Below are positions 56,456-64,000 of a stretch of DNA of 64,000 bases, one piece after another. The DNA comes from Rhodanobacteraceae bacterium. Its GTDB lineage: Bacteria; Pseudomonadota; Gammaproteobacteria; Xanthomonadales; Rhodanobacteraceae. The stretch lies in assembly GCA_004299555.1 (NCBI GenBank), contig SCQU01000011.1, positions 41,961-105,960 on the forward strand, read 5' to 3'. Numbering within the stretch: the stretch's first letter is position 1; each line of letters starts with the position of its first letter. The translations under genes and the position numbers were made by a program. Below the pieces are notes generated by a model. That model worked only from the letters and a program-made list of their open reading frames with translations. It made no database searches and had not been told where the DNA came from.

Positions 56456-57214
56456 ATGCCGGCTGACGACATCCTGCATGCGCTGGCCCTGCCTGCCGCC
56501 GCACGCATCGAGCAGCGCATTTCCAAGACGCTGCTGGTCGAGCACGGCGCGCCGACGGCCGCGGACAAGCGACGCATCAACGACGGCATCGAACGCATCC
56601 AGTGGGTCGCGACACTCAAACCCACGACCATCGGTATCGCTATGTACAAGGATGCCGAACGCGAGTACCTAGAGATCGCGGTATTGCGCGTGGCACTCAG
56701 GCCCGCGGCGAAGGCCGTGCCGCGACTGGTCGAGCTGCTGCACCGTGCGATACCCTACCCGGTGATGGCGCTGGTCGAAAACGGTAAGCAGCTGATCCTG
56801 TCGATGGCGCACATCCGTTGGTCGCAGGGTGAAACGGGCAAGACAGTGCTGGACGGTGACGTGGTTTCAGTGGATGCACCTGCCGAAGGTGACGCATTGC
56901 AGGTAGCGTTCGCCGATGCGCTGGCTCTGGGCCGGCAACCACGCCTTTCATTGCGCACGGTGTACCAAGGCTGGATGGATGCCCTGCTGGCACTCGCTGC
57001 CGCGCGCGTGACCGGCCGTTTTGAGATTCTCGCGGACGCGGCGCGTCGCACGCAGCGAGACGCGGCTCTGCGAGAATGCGCGCAGCTCGATGCGGAAATT
57101 GCGCGCCTGCGCGCCGCGGGAACCAAGGAAAAACAAATGGCGCGACAAGTCGCACTGAACCTGGAACTGAAGCAGGCCGAGGCCGCTCGCGCCCGCGCCC
57201 TCGAACAATTGTGA
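56456..57214 (+). CDS. DUF4391-like protein
   Basis: A 252-residue protein matching the DUF4391 pattern: an N-terminal basic helix (ARIEQRISKTLLVEHGAPT), RRINDGIERIQWVATLKPTTIGI, IEIAVLRVAL-type strand (LEIAVLRVALRP), AIPYPVMALVENGKQLIL, and a long C-terminal coiled coil rich in Arg, Ala, Glu and Gln (residues about 200-252). The function of DUF4391 is not established; it is commonly found next to helicase and methyltransferase genes of restriction-like operons, so a scaffold or DNA-binding role is possible. It lies six bases after the protease and 8 bases before Mod. Confidence 0.72.
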   Translation: MPADDILHALALPAAARIEQRISKTLLVEHGAPTAADKRRINDGIERIQWVATLKPTTIGIAMYKDAEREYLEIAVLRVALRPAAKAVPRLVELLHRAIPYPVMALVENGKQLILSMAHIRWSQGETGKTVLDGDVVSVDAPAEGDALQVAFADALALGRQPRLSLRTVYQGWMDALLALAAARVTGRFEILADAARRTQRDAALRECAQLDAEIARLRAAGTKEKQMARQVALNLELKQAEAARARALEQL

Positions 57215-57222
57215 GCCCCGAC

Positions 57223-59166
57223 ATGACGATGGAAAAACTGACCGCTGGCGACCCCGCAACCGAATCTGCCGACCTGGTCGCGGAAAACATCGGGCGCCTG
57301 AAGGCCTTGTTCCCGGAACTCGTCACCGAAGGCAAGGACGGCGCGTCCCTCAACGTGGACGTGTTGAAGCAACTGGTGGGTGACAAGACCCTCACCGACG
57401 CCGATGAAAAATACGGCCTCAACTGGTTCGGCAAGCGCCGCGCGCGGCAGCTCGCGTTGACGCCAAGCACCGGCACGCTGCGCCCTTGCCCCGAAGACAG
57501 CGTGGATTGGGACACCACGCAGAACCTGATGATCGAAGGTGACAATCTCGAAGTACTGAAGCTGCTGCAGAAAAGCTACGCCGGCAAGGTCAAACTGATC
57601 TACATCGACCCGCCGTACAACCGCGACGCCGATGTCATTTATCCGGACGACTTTTCAAGCCCTATCACCAGCTACCAGATGCTGGTCGGGCAGCGAGACA
57701 CTGACGGTAGGAGGCTAACGAGTGCGAGCGAAGCGTCAGGGCGCTTCCACACGGCATGGCTGGACATGATGTACCCGCGGCTTACCGCGGCTCGATCATT
57801 ACTGCGACCGGACGGCGTCATGTTTGTCTCGATCGACGACACGGAGGTTGGAAACATCCGAGCACTCTGCGACGCCGTATTCGGACAGGAAAACTTCTGT
57901 GGTGTCATCAAGAGACGAGCGGCGCGAAAAACGGCATTCCTCAGCAAGCGCATGACTGACATGTGCGACTACGTGGTCGCATACGTTCGATCAGACAGCG
58001 CCGCACCACTGACTGCGGGCGAAGTTTCCGACGGGACTCGGCCGGTGTTTAATGAAGGCAATAAAGAAACAACGCGGCAACTTCGTGTGGGCGCAGTCGC
58101 GAAGTGCCCTGATGGTACGTACGCGAAGGGTGCGCGTTCAGTGCGGACACTGTCGTTTGAGCTGCTCGATGACCTCGTCGTACGGTCCGGGAGGGTTCTT
58201 AATGAAATTACCGTGCTTGGGCCGTGGCGGATCAACCAAGAAGTCTTAGATCAATCCCTGTTTGTTACACGAAATGTGGGATTCCGACGCACCATGCTGG
58301 CCGATGAGCTAGGCAAAGCAAAACTGTTGAACGACCTCCTGGACGACAGTAGTTGTTACAACGAAGCCGGTACTGAGGAACTGCAAGCTCTCTTCGGTGC
58401 GGGAGCTTTTCCGAACCCGAAGCCGCGTGGACTAATCGAGTATTTGGTGTCAGCGGCGAGTGTGCAGGACCGGGAGATTGTGATGGATTTCTTCGGGGGT
58501 TCTGGTACGACCGGACACGCTGTGATGGCAAAAAACAGTGAAGACGGGGTGGCGCGTGAGTATGTACTCGTCCAGCTCCCCGAACCGGTCGACCCCGCCA
58601 ACGCCGACCAAAAAGCCGCCGCTGACTTCTGCGACCAGCTCGGCAAACCCCGCACCATCGCTGAACTGACCAAGGAACGCCTACGCCGCGCCGGCGCGAA
58701 GGTCAAGGCGGACAACCCAGGCTGGCACGGCGACACCGGCTTTCGCGTGTTCAAGCTCGATTCCAGCAACATCCGCGCGTGGCGGCCGCATCCGGAGGAT
58801 CTGGGCAAGGCGTTGGAAGAATCGGTCGAACACCTTTCATCCGAGCGCACCGAAGGCGACGTGCTGTACGAGCTGCTGCTGAAGCTGGGCCTGGACCTGT
58901 GCGTGCCCATCGAGGAACACACGATTGCCGGCGCGACCGTGCATTCGGTGGGTGGCGGCACCCTGATCGCCTGCCTTGCCGAGAAGATCGAGCGCGACAA
59001 GGTGGAGGCGCTGGCGCAAGGCATCGTCAAGTGGCACGAAGAGCAGAACCCCGCCGGCGACATCACCTGCGTGTTCCGCGACAGCGCCTTTGCCGACGAC
59101 GTCGCCAAGACCAACCTCGCCGCGATCCTGGAGCAGCACGGCATCGCCAACATCCGCAGCCTGTAG
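57223..59166 (+). CDS. Type III restriction-modification-like DNA methyltransferase (Mod)
   Basis: A 647-residue beta-class DNA methyltransferase. The catalytic motif IV DPPY is at 129-132 (IYIDPPYNRD) and precedes motif I FGGSGTTGHAV at 424-430, the order of type III Mod proteins. VMIEGDNLEVLKLLQKSY-like text (MIEGDNLEVLKLL) marks the conserved start. The target-recognition region lies between the motifs. The C-terminal ~200 residues (GDTGFRVFKLDSSNIRAW, LGLDLCVPIEEHTI) match type III Mod tails. It would methylate adenine-N6 or cytosine-N4 at an unknown site. The start may instead be the GTG at 57211, which overlaps the DUF4391 stop. Codon use in 57.7-58.56 kb is clearly less GC-rich than the flanks. 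Confidence 0.92.
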   Translation: MTMEKLTAGDPATESADLVAENIGRLKALFPELVTEGKDGASLNVDVLKQLVGDKTLTDADEKYGLNWFGKRRARQLALTPSTGTLRPCPEDSVDWDTTQNLMIEGDNLEVLKLLQKSYAGKVKLIYIDPPYNRDADVIYPDDFSSPITSYQMLVGQRDTDGRRLTSASEASGRFHTAWLDMMYPRLTAARSLLRPDGVMFVSIDDTEVGNIRALCDAVFGQENFCGVIKRRAARKTAFLSKRMTDMCDYVVAYVRSDSAAPLTAGEVSDGTRPVFNEGNKETTRQLRVGAVAKCPDGTYAKGARSVRTLSFELLDDLVVRSGRVLNEITVLGPWRINQEVLDQSLFVTRNVGFRRTMLADELGKAKLLNDLLDDSSCYNEAGTEELQALFGAGAFPNPKPRGLIEYLVSAASVQDREIVMDFFGGSGTTGHAVMAKNSEDGVAREYVLVQLPEPVDPANADQKAAADFCDQLGKPRTIAELTKERLRRAGAKVKADNPGWHGDTGFRVFKLDSSNIRAWRPHPEDLGKALEESVEHLSSERTEGDVLYELLLKLGLDLCVPIEEHTIAGATVHSVGGGTLIACLAEKIERDKVEALAQGIVKWHEEQNPAGDITCVFRDSAFADDVAKTNLAAILEQHGIANIRSL

Positions 59167-59174
59167 GGGCCGGC

Positions 59175-60215
59175 ATGGTGAACCAGGTTCCAGCCCCGGC
59201 CGGCGAGTTCATCCTCTACCAGACGGAGGATGGCCACACCCGCGTCGAGTGCCGCTTCGCCGACGCCACCCTGTGGCTGTCGCAGGCCGGCATGGCCGAA
59301 TTGTTCCAGACCAGCAAGCAGAATATCGCCAAGCACCTCAAGGCGATTTTCGACGAGGGGGAACTGGCGCCCGATTCAGTCGTCAACTCGTGGTTGACAA
59401 CTGCCGCCGACGGCAAGGGCTACCGGGTCAAGCACTACCGGCTGGAGGCCATCCTCGCCGTGGGCTACCGGGTACGCTCGACCCGCGGCACCCAGTTCCG
59501 CCAGTGGGCCACCGAGCGCCTCAACGAGTACCTGGTGAAGGGCTTCACCATGGACGACGAGCGGCTGAAAAACCCGCCCGTCGCGGGATCGTCGTTGCCC
59601 GACCATTTCGATGAACTGCTGGAGCGCATCCGCGACATCCGCGCCAGCGAGCGGCGGATGTACCTACGGGTGCGCGAAATCTTCGCGTTGGCGGGCGACT
59701 ACACGCCCGGCACGCAGGAAACCACGGCCTTCTTCCAGCGCATCCAGAACAAACTGCACTTCGCCGCCACCGGCCTGACGGCACCGGAGCTCATCGCGCA
59801 ACGCGCCGACCACGCGCAGCCCAACATGGGCCTGACTTCATGGCACGGCGAGATGGTTCGGAAAAGCGACGTGGGCGTGGCGAAGAATTACCTGCACGAG
59901 AGCGAGATCGACGAATTGAACCGCATCGTGGTGATGTGGCTGGACTTCGCCGAGGATCAGGCGCGCCGGCGCAAGCAGGTGTTTCTTCGGGACTGGGACA
60001 CCAGGCTCGATGAGTTCCTGCGTTTCAACGAACGCGAGGTGCTGCCCGGCAAGGGCGGCGTCAGCCGTGCCCGTGCCAACGAGCAGGCCGAGGCGGAATA
60101 CGCGAAATTCGCAGCCCGCCGGCGTGCGTTGCTGGAAGCCGAAGGCGAGCGCCAGCAACGCGAGGCGTTGGAGAAGGCGGCCAAGAAGCTGCCGCGACCA
60201 AAGAAGGACAAGTGA
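59175..60215 (+). CDS. RhuM-family (virulence RhuM/Fic-adjacent) protein
   Basis: A 346-residue RhuM-family protein: EFILYQTEDGHTRVECRFADATLWLSQAGMAELFQTSKQNIAKHL, with a helix-turn-helix-like start, then YRLEAILAVGYRVRSTRGTQFRQWATERLNEYLVKGF (the RhuM core). A later helical part (ELNRIVVMWLDFAEDQARRRKQ) leads to a basic C-terminal coiled coil. RhuM proteins have no proven biochemical activity but recur inside type I and type III restriction operons, probably as DNA-binding accessory factors. It sits between Mod (8-base gap) and Res (64-base gap). Confidence 0.85.
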   Translation: MVNQVPAPAGEFILYQTEDGHTRVECRFADATLWLSQAGMAELFQTSKQNIAKHLKAIFDEGELAPDSVVNSWLTTAADGKGYRVKHYRLEAILAVGYRVRSTRGTQFRQWATERLNEYLVKGFTMDDERLKNPPVAGSSLPDHFDELLERIRDIRASERRMYLRVREIFALAGDYTPGTQETTAFFQRIQNKLHFAATGLTAPELIAQRADHAQPNMGLTSWHGEMVRKSDVGVAKNYLHESEIDELNRIVVMWLDFAEDQARRRKQVFLRDWDTRLDEFLRFNEREVLPGKGGVSRARANEQAEAEYAKFAARRRALLEAEGERQQREALEKAAKKLPRPKKDK

Positions 60216-60279
60216 TGACAAATGATCAGGAAAGAGCATTTGCACGCACGTCAGTGCGCCCGAAGGGTGGCGCACAGGG

Positions 60280-63261
60280 ATGTGCGCCATGAAACTGCAA
60301 TTCGAGCCCAACCTCGACTACCAGCATGACGCCATCGAGGCCGTGTGCGACCTGTTCCGCGGCCAGGAAGTCTGTCGGACGGAATTTACCGTCGTGCGCG
60401 ACGCCAACGATCCGCAGATGCGCCTGGGCTTCGCCCAGAACGACCTCGGTGTCGGCAACCGCCTGACACTGCTGGACGACGAGCTGCTCGAAAACTTGAA
60501 GAAAATCCAGATCCGCAACGGCCTGGCACCTTCGGAAACGCTGGCTTCCGGCGACTTCACGGTCGAGATGGAAACCGGCACCGGCAAGACCTACGTGTAC
60601 CTGCGCACGATTTTCGAGCTCAACAAGCGCTACGGATTCACCAAGTTCGTGATCGTGGTGCCGTCCGTGGCGATCAAGGAGGGCGTGTACAAGACCCTCC
60701 AGGTCACCGAGGACCACTTCAGGGCGCTCTACTCCGGGGTCCCGTTCGACTACTTCCTGTACGACTCGGGCAAGCTCGGCCAGGTGCGCAATTTCGCCTC
60801 CAGCTCGCAAATCCAGGTCATGGTGGTCACGGTCGGTGCCATCAACAAGAAAGACGTCAACAACCTCTACAAGGACAGCGAAAAGACCGGCGGCGAGAAG
60901 CCCATCGACCTGGTGCGCGCGACCCGCCCCATCATCATTGTGGACGAGCCGCAGAGCGTCGATGGCGGCCTTGGGGGGCGCGGCAAGGAAGCGCTGGGCG
61001 CCATGGACCCAATGTGCACCCTGCGCTATTCGGCCACCCACGTCGACAAGCACCACATGGTGTACCGGCTGAACGCCGTGGATGCCTACGAGCGCAAGCT
61101 GGTCAAACAGATCGAGGTCGCCGCGGCAACTATCGAGGACGCCCACAACCAGCCCTATGTGCGCTTGCTGTCCGTCGCCAACAAGCGCGGCAGTATCAGC
61201 GCCAAGGTAGAGCTGGATGTGGAGACGCATTCCGGCGTGCAACGCAAGGAAGTCACCGTGCAGGATGGCGACGACCTGGAGCAGACCACCAGGCGAGCCC
61301 TTTATCGCGACTGCCGCATCGGTGAAATCAGCGTTGCGAAAGACAATCAATTCATGGAGCTGCGCTACCCCGGCGGCGAGAGATTCCTGCGACGCGGGGA
61401 AGCGTGGGGCAACGTGGACACTACAGCCGTGCAGCGCGAAATGATCCGCCGCACGATCAAGGAACACCTGGACAAGGAAAAGCGCCTGCGCCCGCTGGGG
61501 ATCAAGGTGCTCTCCCTGTTCTTCATCGACGAAGTTGCCAGGTACCGCCAGTACGACGCCGATGGCAACCCGGTCAAGGGCGAGTATGCGCGCATCTTCG
61601 AGGAGGAGTATCGACGCGCGGCGGCAAGCCCGGCTTACCAGTCACTGTTCAAGGAAGTGGACCTGACTCGCGCCGCCACGGAAGTACACGAGGGTTACTT
61701 TTCCATCGACAAGAAATCCAAACACGCGGTGGATACCTACGAAGGCAACCAGGGCGGTCGTGACGCCGCGGAGGAAGCCTACAACCTGATCATGAAGGAC
61801 AAGGAGCGGTTGCTGTCCTTCGACACGCCGCTGAAGTTCATCTTTTCGCACTCAGCGCTGAAGGAAGGCTGGGACAACCCCAACGTGTTCCAGATTTGCA
61901 GCCTGCGCGACATCCGCACCGAGCGCGAACGCCGCCAGACCATCGGCCGCGGCCTGCGCCTGTGCGTGAATCAGAACGGCGAGCGGCAGCGCGGCTTCGA
62001 ACTGAACACCCTCACCGTCGTTGCGACCGAAAGCTACGAGGACTTCGCCGAGAAGCTGCAGCAGGAAATCGAGCAAGAAACCGGCATCCGCTTCGGCATC
62101 GTCGAGCCGCACCAGTTTGCGGGTGTGGTGGTGACGGCGAAGGATGGTACGGAGACACCGCTCGGCATCGATCAATCCAAGGCGTTGTGGGAGCACCTGA
62201 AGGCGCAAAACTACATCGACTCCAGGGGCAAGGTGCAGGATGCACTGCGGGCCGACCTCAAGGCCGGCAAGGTGAAACTGCCCGACGCGCTCGCGCCGCA
62301 GGCAGGTCAGATCACCGACATCCTGAAGAAGCTCGCAGGCAAGCTCGAAATCCGGAACGCCGACGAGCGTCGACCGATTTCACCGCGACGGGCAGTATTG
62401 CGTAGCGAGGAGTTCAAGGCGCTGTGGGATCGCATCAAGCACAAGACCACCTACCGCGTTGCGTTCGACAATGAAAAGCTGGTCGAGGCGTGCGTCAAGG
62501 CGCTGAAGGATGCGCCGCCGATGCCCAAGACGCGGCTGCAATGGCGCAAGGCCGATGTCGCCATCGGCAAGGCCGGCGTCGAAGCGACCGAACGCGGCGG
62601 CGCGCAGACCGTGGTGCTCGATGCCGGCGCCACCGAATTGCCCGACATCCTGACCGACCTGCAGGATCGCACCCAGCTCACTCGCCGTACGATCCACCGC
62701 GTGCTCACCGGTTCCGACCGACTGGACGACTTCAAGCGCAACCCGCAGGCGTTCATCGACCTTGCGGCCGAAGCCATCAATCGCCGCAAGCGCCTCGCCA
62801 TCGTCGACGGCATCAAGTACGAACGCCTGGGCGACCAGTTCTATTACGCGCAGGAGCTGTTCGAGAAGCAAGAGCTGACCGGCTACATCCGCAACATGCT
62901 CAACGCTGCGAAGGCCGTGTACGAGAAAGTCGTCTACGACTCCGACACCGAGGCCACCTTTGCGGAAGGGCTCGAGCACAACGACGCGGTCAAGGTCTAC
63001 GCCAAGCTGCCCGGCTGGTTCACCGTGCCGACGCCACTCGGCAGCTACAACCCGGACTGGGCTGTGCTGGTCGAAAGGGACGGCGCCGAGCGCCTGTACT
63101 TCGTGGTCGAAACCAAGAGCGGACTGTTCACCGATGACCTGCGTGAAAAGGAACGCGGCAAGATCGAGTGCGGCAAGGCGCACTTCAAGGCGATTGGGGT
63201 TGGCGAGAACCCGGCACGCTATCTTGTGCAAACGACCGTCGAGCAGGTTTTGTCCGCGTAA
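60280..63261 (+). CDS. Type III restriction-like helicase-endonuclease (Res)
   Basis: A 993-residue Res subunit. The SF2 helicase has Walker A METGTGKTYVYLR (Gly100-Thr104), Walker B-like DEPQ at 222-225 in IIVDEPQSVDGG, SATHVDKHHMVYRLNAVDAYE, and the C-terminal helicase region EGWDNPNVFQICSLRD with RQTIGRGLRL. A PD-(D/E)XK nuclease follows at the end: NPDWAVLV (Asp926) and VVETKSG (Glu944, Lys946). All catalytic residues are present, so it should cut DNA with Mod in an ATP-dependent way. An ATG three codons later (60289) is an alternative start. It is the last gene of the operon. Confidence 0.93.
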   Translation: MCAMKLQFEPNLDYQHDAIEAVCDLFRGQEVCRTEFTVVRDANDPQMRLGFAQNDLGVGNRLTLLDDELLENLKKIQIRNGLAPSETLASGDFTVEMETGTGKTYVYLRTIFELNKRYGFTKFVIVVPSVAIKEGVYKTLQVTEDHFRALYSGVPFDYFLYDSGKLGQVRNFASSSQIQVMVVTVGAINKKDVNNLYKDSEKTGGEKPIDLVRATRPIIIVDEPQSVDGGLGGRGKEALGAMDPMCTLRYSATHVDKHHMVYRLNAVDAYERKLVKQIEVAAATIEDAHNQPYVRLLSVANKRGSISAKVELDVETHSGVQRKEVTVQDGDDLEQTTRRALYRDCRIGEISVAKDNQFMELRYPGGERFLRRGEAWGNVDTTAVQREMIRRTIKEHLDKEKRLRPLGIKVLSLFFIDEVARYRQYDADGNPVKGEYARIFEEEYRRAAASPAYQSLFKEVDLTRAATEVHEGYFSIDKKSKHAVDTYEGNQGGRDAAEEAYNLIMKDKERLLSFDTPLKFIFSHSALKEGWDNPNVFQICSLRDIRTERERRQTIGRGLRLCVNQNGERQRGFELNTLTVVATESYEDFAEKLQQEIEQETGIRFGIVEPHQFAGVVVTAKDGTETPLGIDQSKALWEHLKAQNYIDSRGKVQDALRADLKAGKVKLPDALAPQAGQITDILKKLAGKLEIRNADERRPISPRRAVLRSEEFKALWDRIKHKTTYRVAFDNEKLVEACVKALKDAPPMPKTRLQWRKADVAIGKAGVEATERGGAQTVVLDAGATELPDILTDLQDRTQLTRRTIHRVLTGSDRLDDFKRNPQAFIDLAAEAINRRKRLAIVDGIKYERLGDQFYYAQELFEKQELTGYIRNMLNAAKAVYEKVVYDSDTEATFAEGLEHNDAVKVYAKLPGWFTVPTPLGSYNPDWAVLVERDGAERLYFVVETKSGLFTDDLREKERGKIECGKAHFKAIGVGENPARYLVQTTVEQVLSA

Positions 63262-63525
63262 CGATCCCTCGCTTCGAGGAGGGAACCAGGTCACCCGCAG
63301 AACCGGTGTGAACCCGTGGATCCGACGCGCACCCGATCCCCGCAAATGCGGGCTATCCACCTTTCATGGCCCACGAGCCACCGCGGCGCATGTACGCAGG
63401 TTTCCCCCTGATGCATCGCCTGCATGTGGTAAAATTGAGCTACGCACCAGTCGACGTTCGACGTCGGCAAAACCTCATCACCGCGGCTATCCCGGTCGCG
63501 GACGGACTGCTTTTGAGGTTTTGCA
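63262..63525 (+). promoter_or_regulatory. Intergenic leader with possible promoter before the small unknown gene
   Basis: No gene in these 264 bases. A small hairpin (CCTCG 63267-63271 with CGAGG 63275-63279) follows the Res stop. TAAAAT at 63430-63435 is a possible -10 box, which would give a leader of about 84 bases. The last 75 bases form two adjacent hairpins described separately. Confidence 0.4.
63452..63524 (+). promoter_or_regulatory. Tandem leader hairpins; the second buries the ribosome-binding site
   Basis: Hairpin 1 is CGACGT (63452-63457) with ACGTCG (63461-63466) and a three-base loop. Hairpin 2 pairs GCAAAACCTCA (63467-63477) perfectly with TGAGGTTTTGC (63514-63524), with an inner stem CCGCG (63481-63485) / CGCGG (63497-63501). 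The GAGG Shine-Dalgarno of the next gene (63515-63518) lies in the 3' arm, one base from the end of the stem and seven bases before the ATG, so the fold would hide it. Confidence 0.6.
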
Positions 63526-63885
63526 ATGGATATCGATGTGAACGACGACCCGTCCCTGCCTGACTGGGACGGCGATGCGGAGCTGACACCGTGGCAACAA
63601 ATGCTGGCCCGCATTAGCATGCAATGGGCACGCGTGGCGTCGGGCCACGACGAACTACGCCGCATGGAGGCGATCGAACGGGCCGCACGCCTGCGACGAC
63701 GCCACATGACACCGCGCGAGCGGGCTAAGGATGACCGTATCCGGGTGCGCGTGACGGACCTCGTGCGCCCCCACGCCTGCCGCGACACCCGCGAATACCT
63801 GCGCAGCCAAGGCGCAATGCTCGGCCTGACGAACCCCGACCCCACGCAGGCTGAAGTGGTGGCGGCCAGACGCGTACGAAGGTAA
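63526..63885 (+). CDS. Small protein of unknown function, 3' end probably cut by an IS66-type element
   Basis: A 119-residue charged, Arg-rich protein that I do not recognise. The N-terminus is acidic (DIDVNDDPSLPDWDGDAEL), the middle is helical and basic (HDELRRMEAIERAARLRRRHMTPRERAKDDR), and the end reads TQAEVVAARRVRR. No membrane segment or signal peptide. Shine-Dalgarno GAGG precedes the ATG by seven bases and sits in a strong hairpin. The TAA stop (63883-63885) is part of GTAAGCG, the terminal repeat of an adjoining IS66-family element, so the natural C-terminus was probably longer and has been replaced. Confidence 0.55.
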   Translation: MDIDVNDDPSLPDWDGDAELTPWQQMLARISMQWARVASGHDELRRMEAIERAARLRRRHMTPRERAKDDRIRVRVTDLVRPHACRDTREYLRSQGAMLGLTNPDPTQAEVVAARRVRR

Positions 63886-64000
63886 GCGTCAGCCGATGGC
63901 ATCTTGCGACGCGTTGGCCTGGTGCGCTACGCGATGGGCAGCAGGGTGTCGATGTCGCGAGCTTGGGTGGTCGGCAGCCGCGTCAGCACGTCGGTGAGCC
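63882..64000 (-). mobile_element. End of an IS66-family insertion sequence
   Basis: The element appears to begin at 63882 with GTAAGCG, a terminal-repeat form typical of IS66-family elements, and continues past the window edge. Its transposase end lies 45 bases inside. Known IS66 elements make 8-base target duplications; the flanking eight bases here are GTACGAAG (63874-63881), and the second copy would be outside the window. Confidence 0.62.
63927..64000 (-). CDS. IS66-family transposase, C-terminal end
   Basis: On the minus strand the frame entering from the right edge reads LTDVLTRLPTTQARDIDTLLPIA then TAG (63927-63929). The pattern VLxRLPxxxxxxIDxLLP is the conserved C-terminus of IS66 TnpC transposases. 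Only about 24 residues are in the window. Confidence 0.7.
   Translation of the reverse strand, partial: LTDVLTRLPTTQARDIDTLLPIA

Noticed and set aside
49867..63261. BREX or DISARM assignment for the defence operon
   Set aside because: No PglZ, BrxA/B/C/L or DrmA/DrmB-type genes are present; only generic helicase and methyltransferase parts are shared.
63452..63524. Retron-like non-coding RNA (inverted repeat next to an ORF)
   Set aside because: No reverse transcriptase follows; the adjoining 119-residue protein has no RT motif, so a leader regulatory hairpin is the simpler reading.
1..64000. CRISPR arrays, tRNA or rRNA genes
   Set aside because: No regularly spaced repeats, tRNA cloverleaf-type sequence or rRNA segments were recognised by eye; a short or degenerate tRNA could still be missed without a covariance search.

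Overview
The window is about 64 kb of high-GC chromosome, very probably from a gammaproteobacterium of the Xanthomonadales (Xanthomonadaceae/Rhodanobacteraceae-like) group. This rests on gene order and protein character: map-glnD-dapD-yffB-dapE diverges from rpsB-tsf-pyrH-frr-uppS-cdsA-rseP-bamA-lpxD-fabZ-lpxA-lpxB-rnhB-dnaE-accA-tilS, the layout of that order. The genus cannot be settled from the sequence. No rRNA gene, tRNA gene or CRISPR array was seen.

Layout. 1-7.9 kb: end of nadC, a PLP-dependent decarboxylase, a redoxin, a hicAB toxin-antitoxin pair, a YghU-type glutathione transferase, a MAPEG membrane protein, a methyltransferase, an SRPBCC protein, a decayed stretch (6323-6758) and a membrane diguanylate cyclase. 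8-15.1 kb (minus strand): map, glnD, dapD, yffB, a ferritin-like/VIT1 fusion and dapE, linking N-terminal Met removal, nitrogen signalling and lysine/diaminopimelate synthesis. 15.1-38.8 kb (plus strand): translation factors, UMP kinase, undecaprenyl-PP and CDP-diacylglycerol synthesis, the RseP protease, BamA, the lipid A genes, RNase HII, DNA polymerase III alpha, acetyl-CoA carboxylase alpha and TilS. This is the envelope and macromolecule core. It has three local peculiarities: dxr is absent between cdsA and rseP, a sulfatase/LtaS-type membrane enzyme is translationally coupled into the lipid A operon, and a minus-strand RegBA/PrrBA-like redox two-component pair sits between rnhB and dnaE.

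38.8-49.2 kb: a secreted M28 (PSMA-like) peptidase, a Nudix hydrolase, a K+ channel and a MscS channel side by side, an acetate-transporter-family protein, the PHA regulator phaR with an acetoacetyl-CoA reductase, a glycine-zipper lipoprotein-like gene, cysS and a sufE-family gene.

49.2-64 kb: an accessory region. After a 630-base gene-free junction comes a 13.4-kb run of seven closely spaced plus-strand genes: SNF2 helicase with a degenerate PLD-like N-terminus, AAA+ ATPase, subtilisin-like protease, DUF4391-like protein, type III-like DNA methyltransferase (Mod), RhuM-family protein and type III-like restriction helicase-nuclease (Res). It reads as a composite anti-phage/restriction-modification operon in which a possible AAA-protease module sits inside a helicase-DUF4391-Mod-RhuM-Res frame. 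Base composition shifts inside it, in the AAA-protease pair and in the Mod recognition domain, suggest modular exchange. Downstream, a small gene of unknown function is preceded by a hairpin that buries its ribosome-binding site. That gene is cut off by the terminal repeat of an IS66-family element, whose transposase end lies at the window edge.
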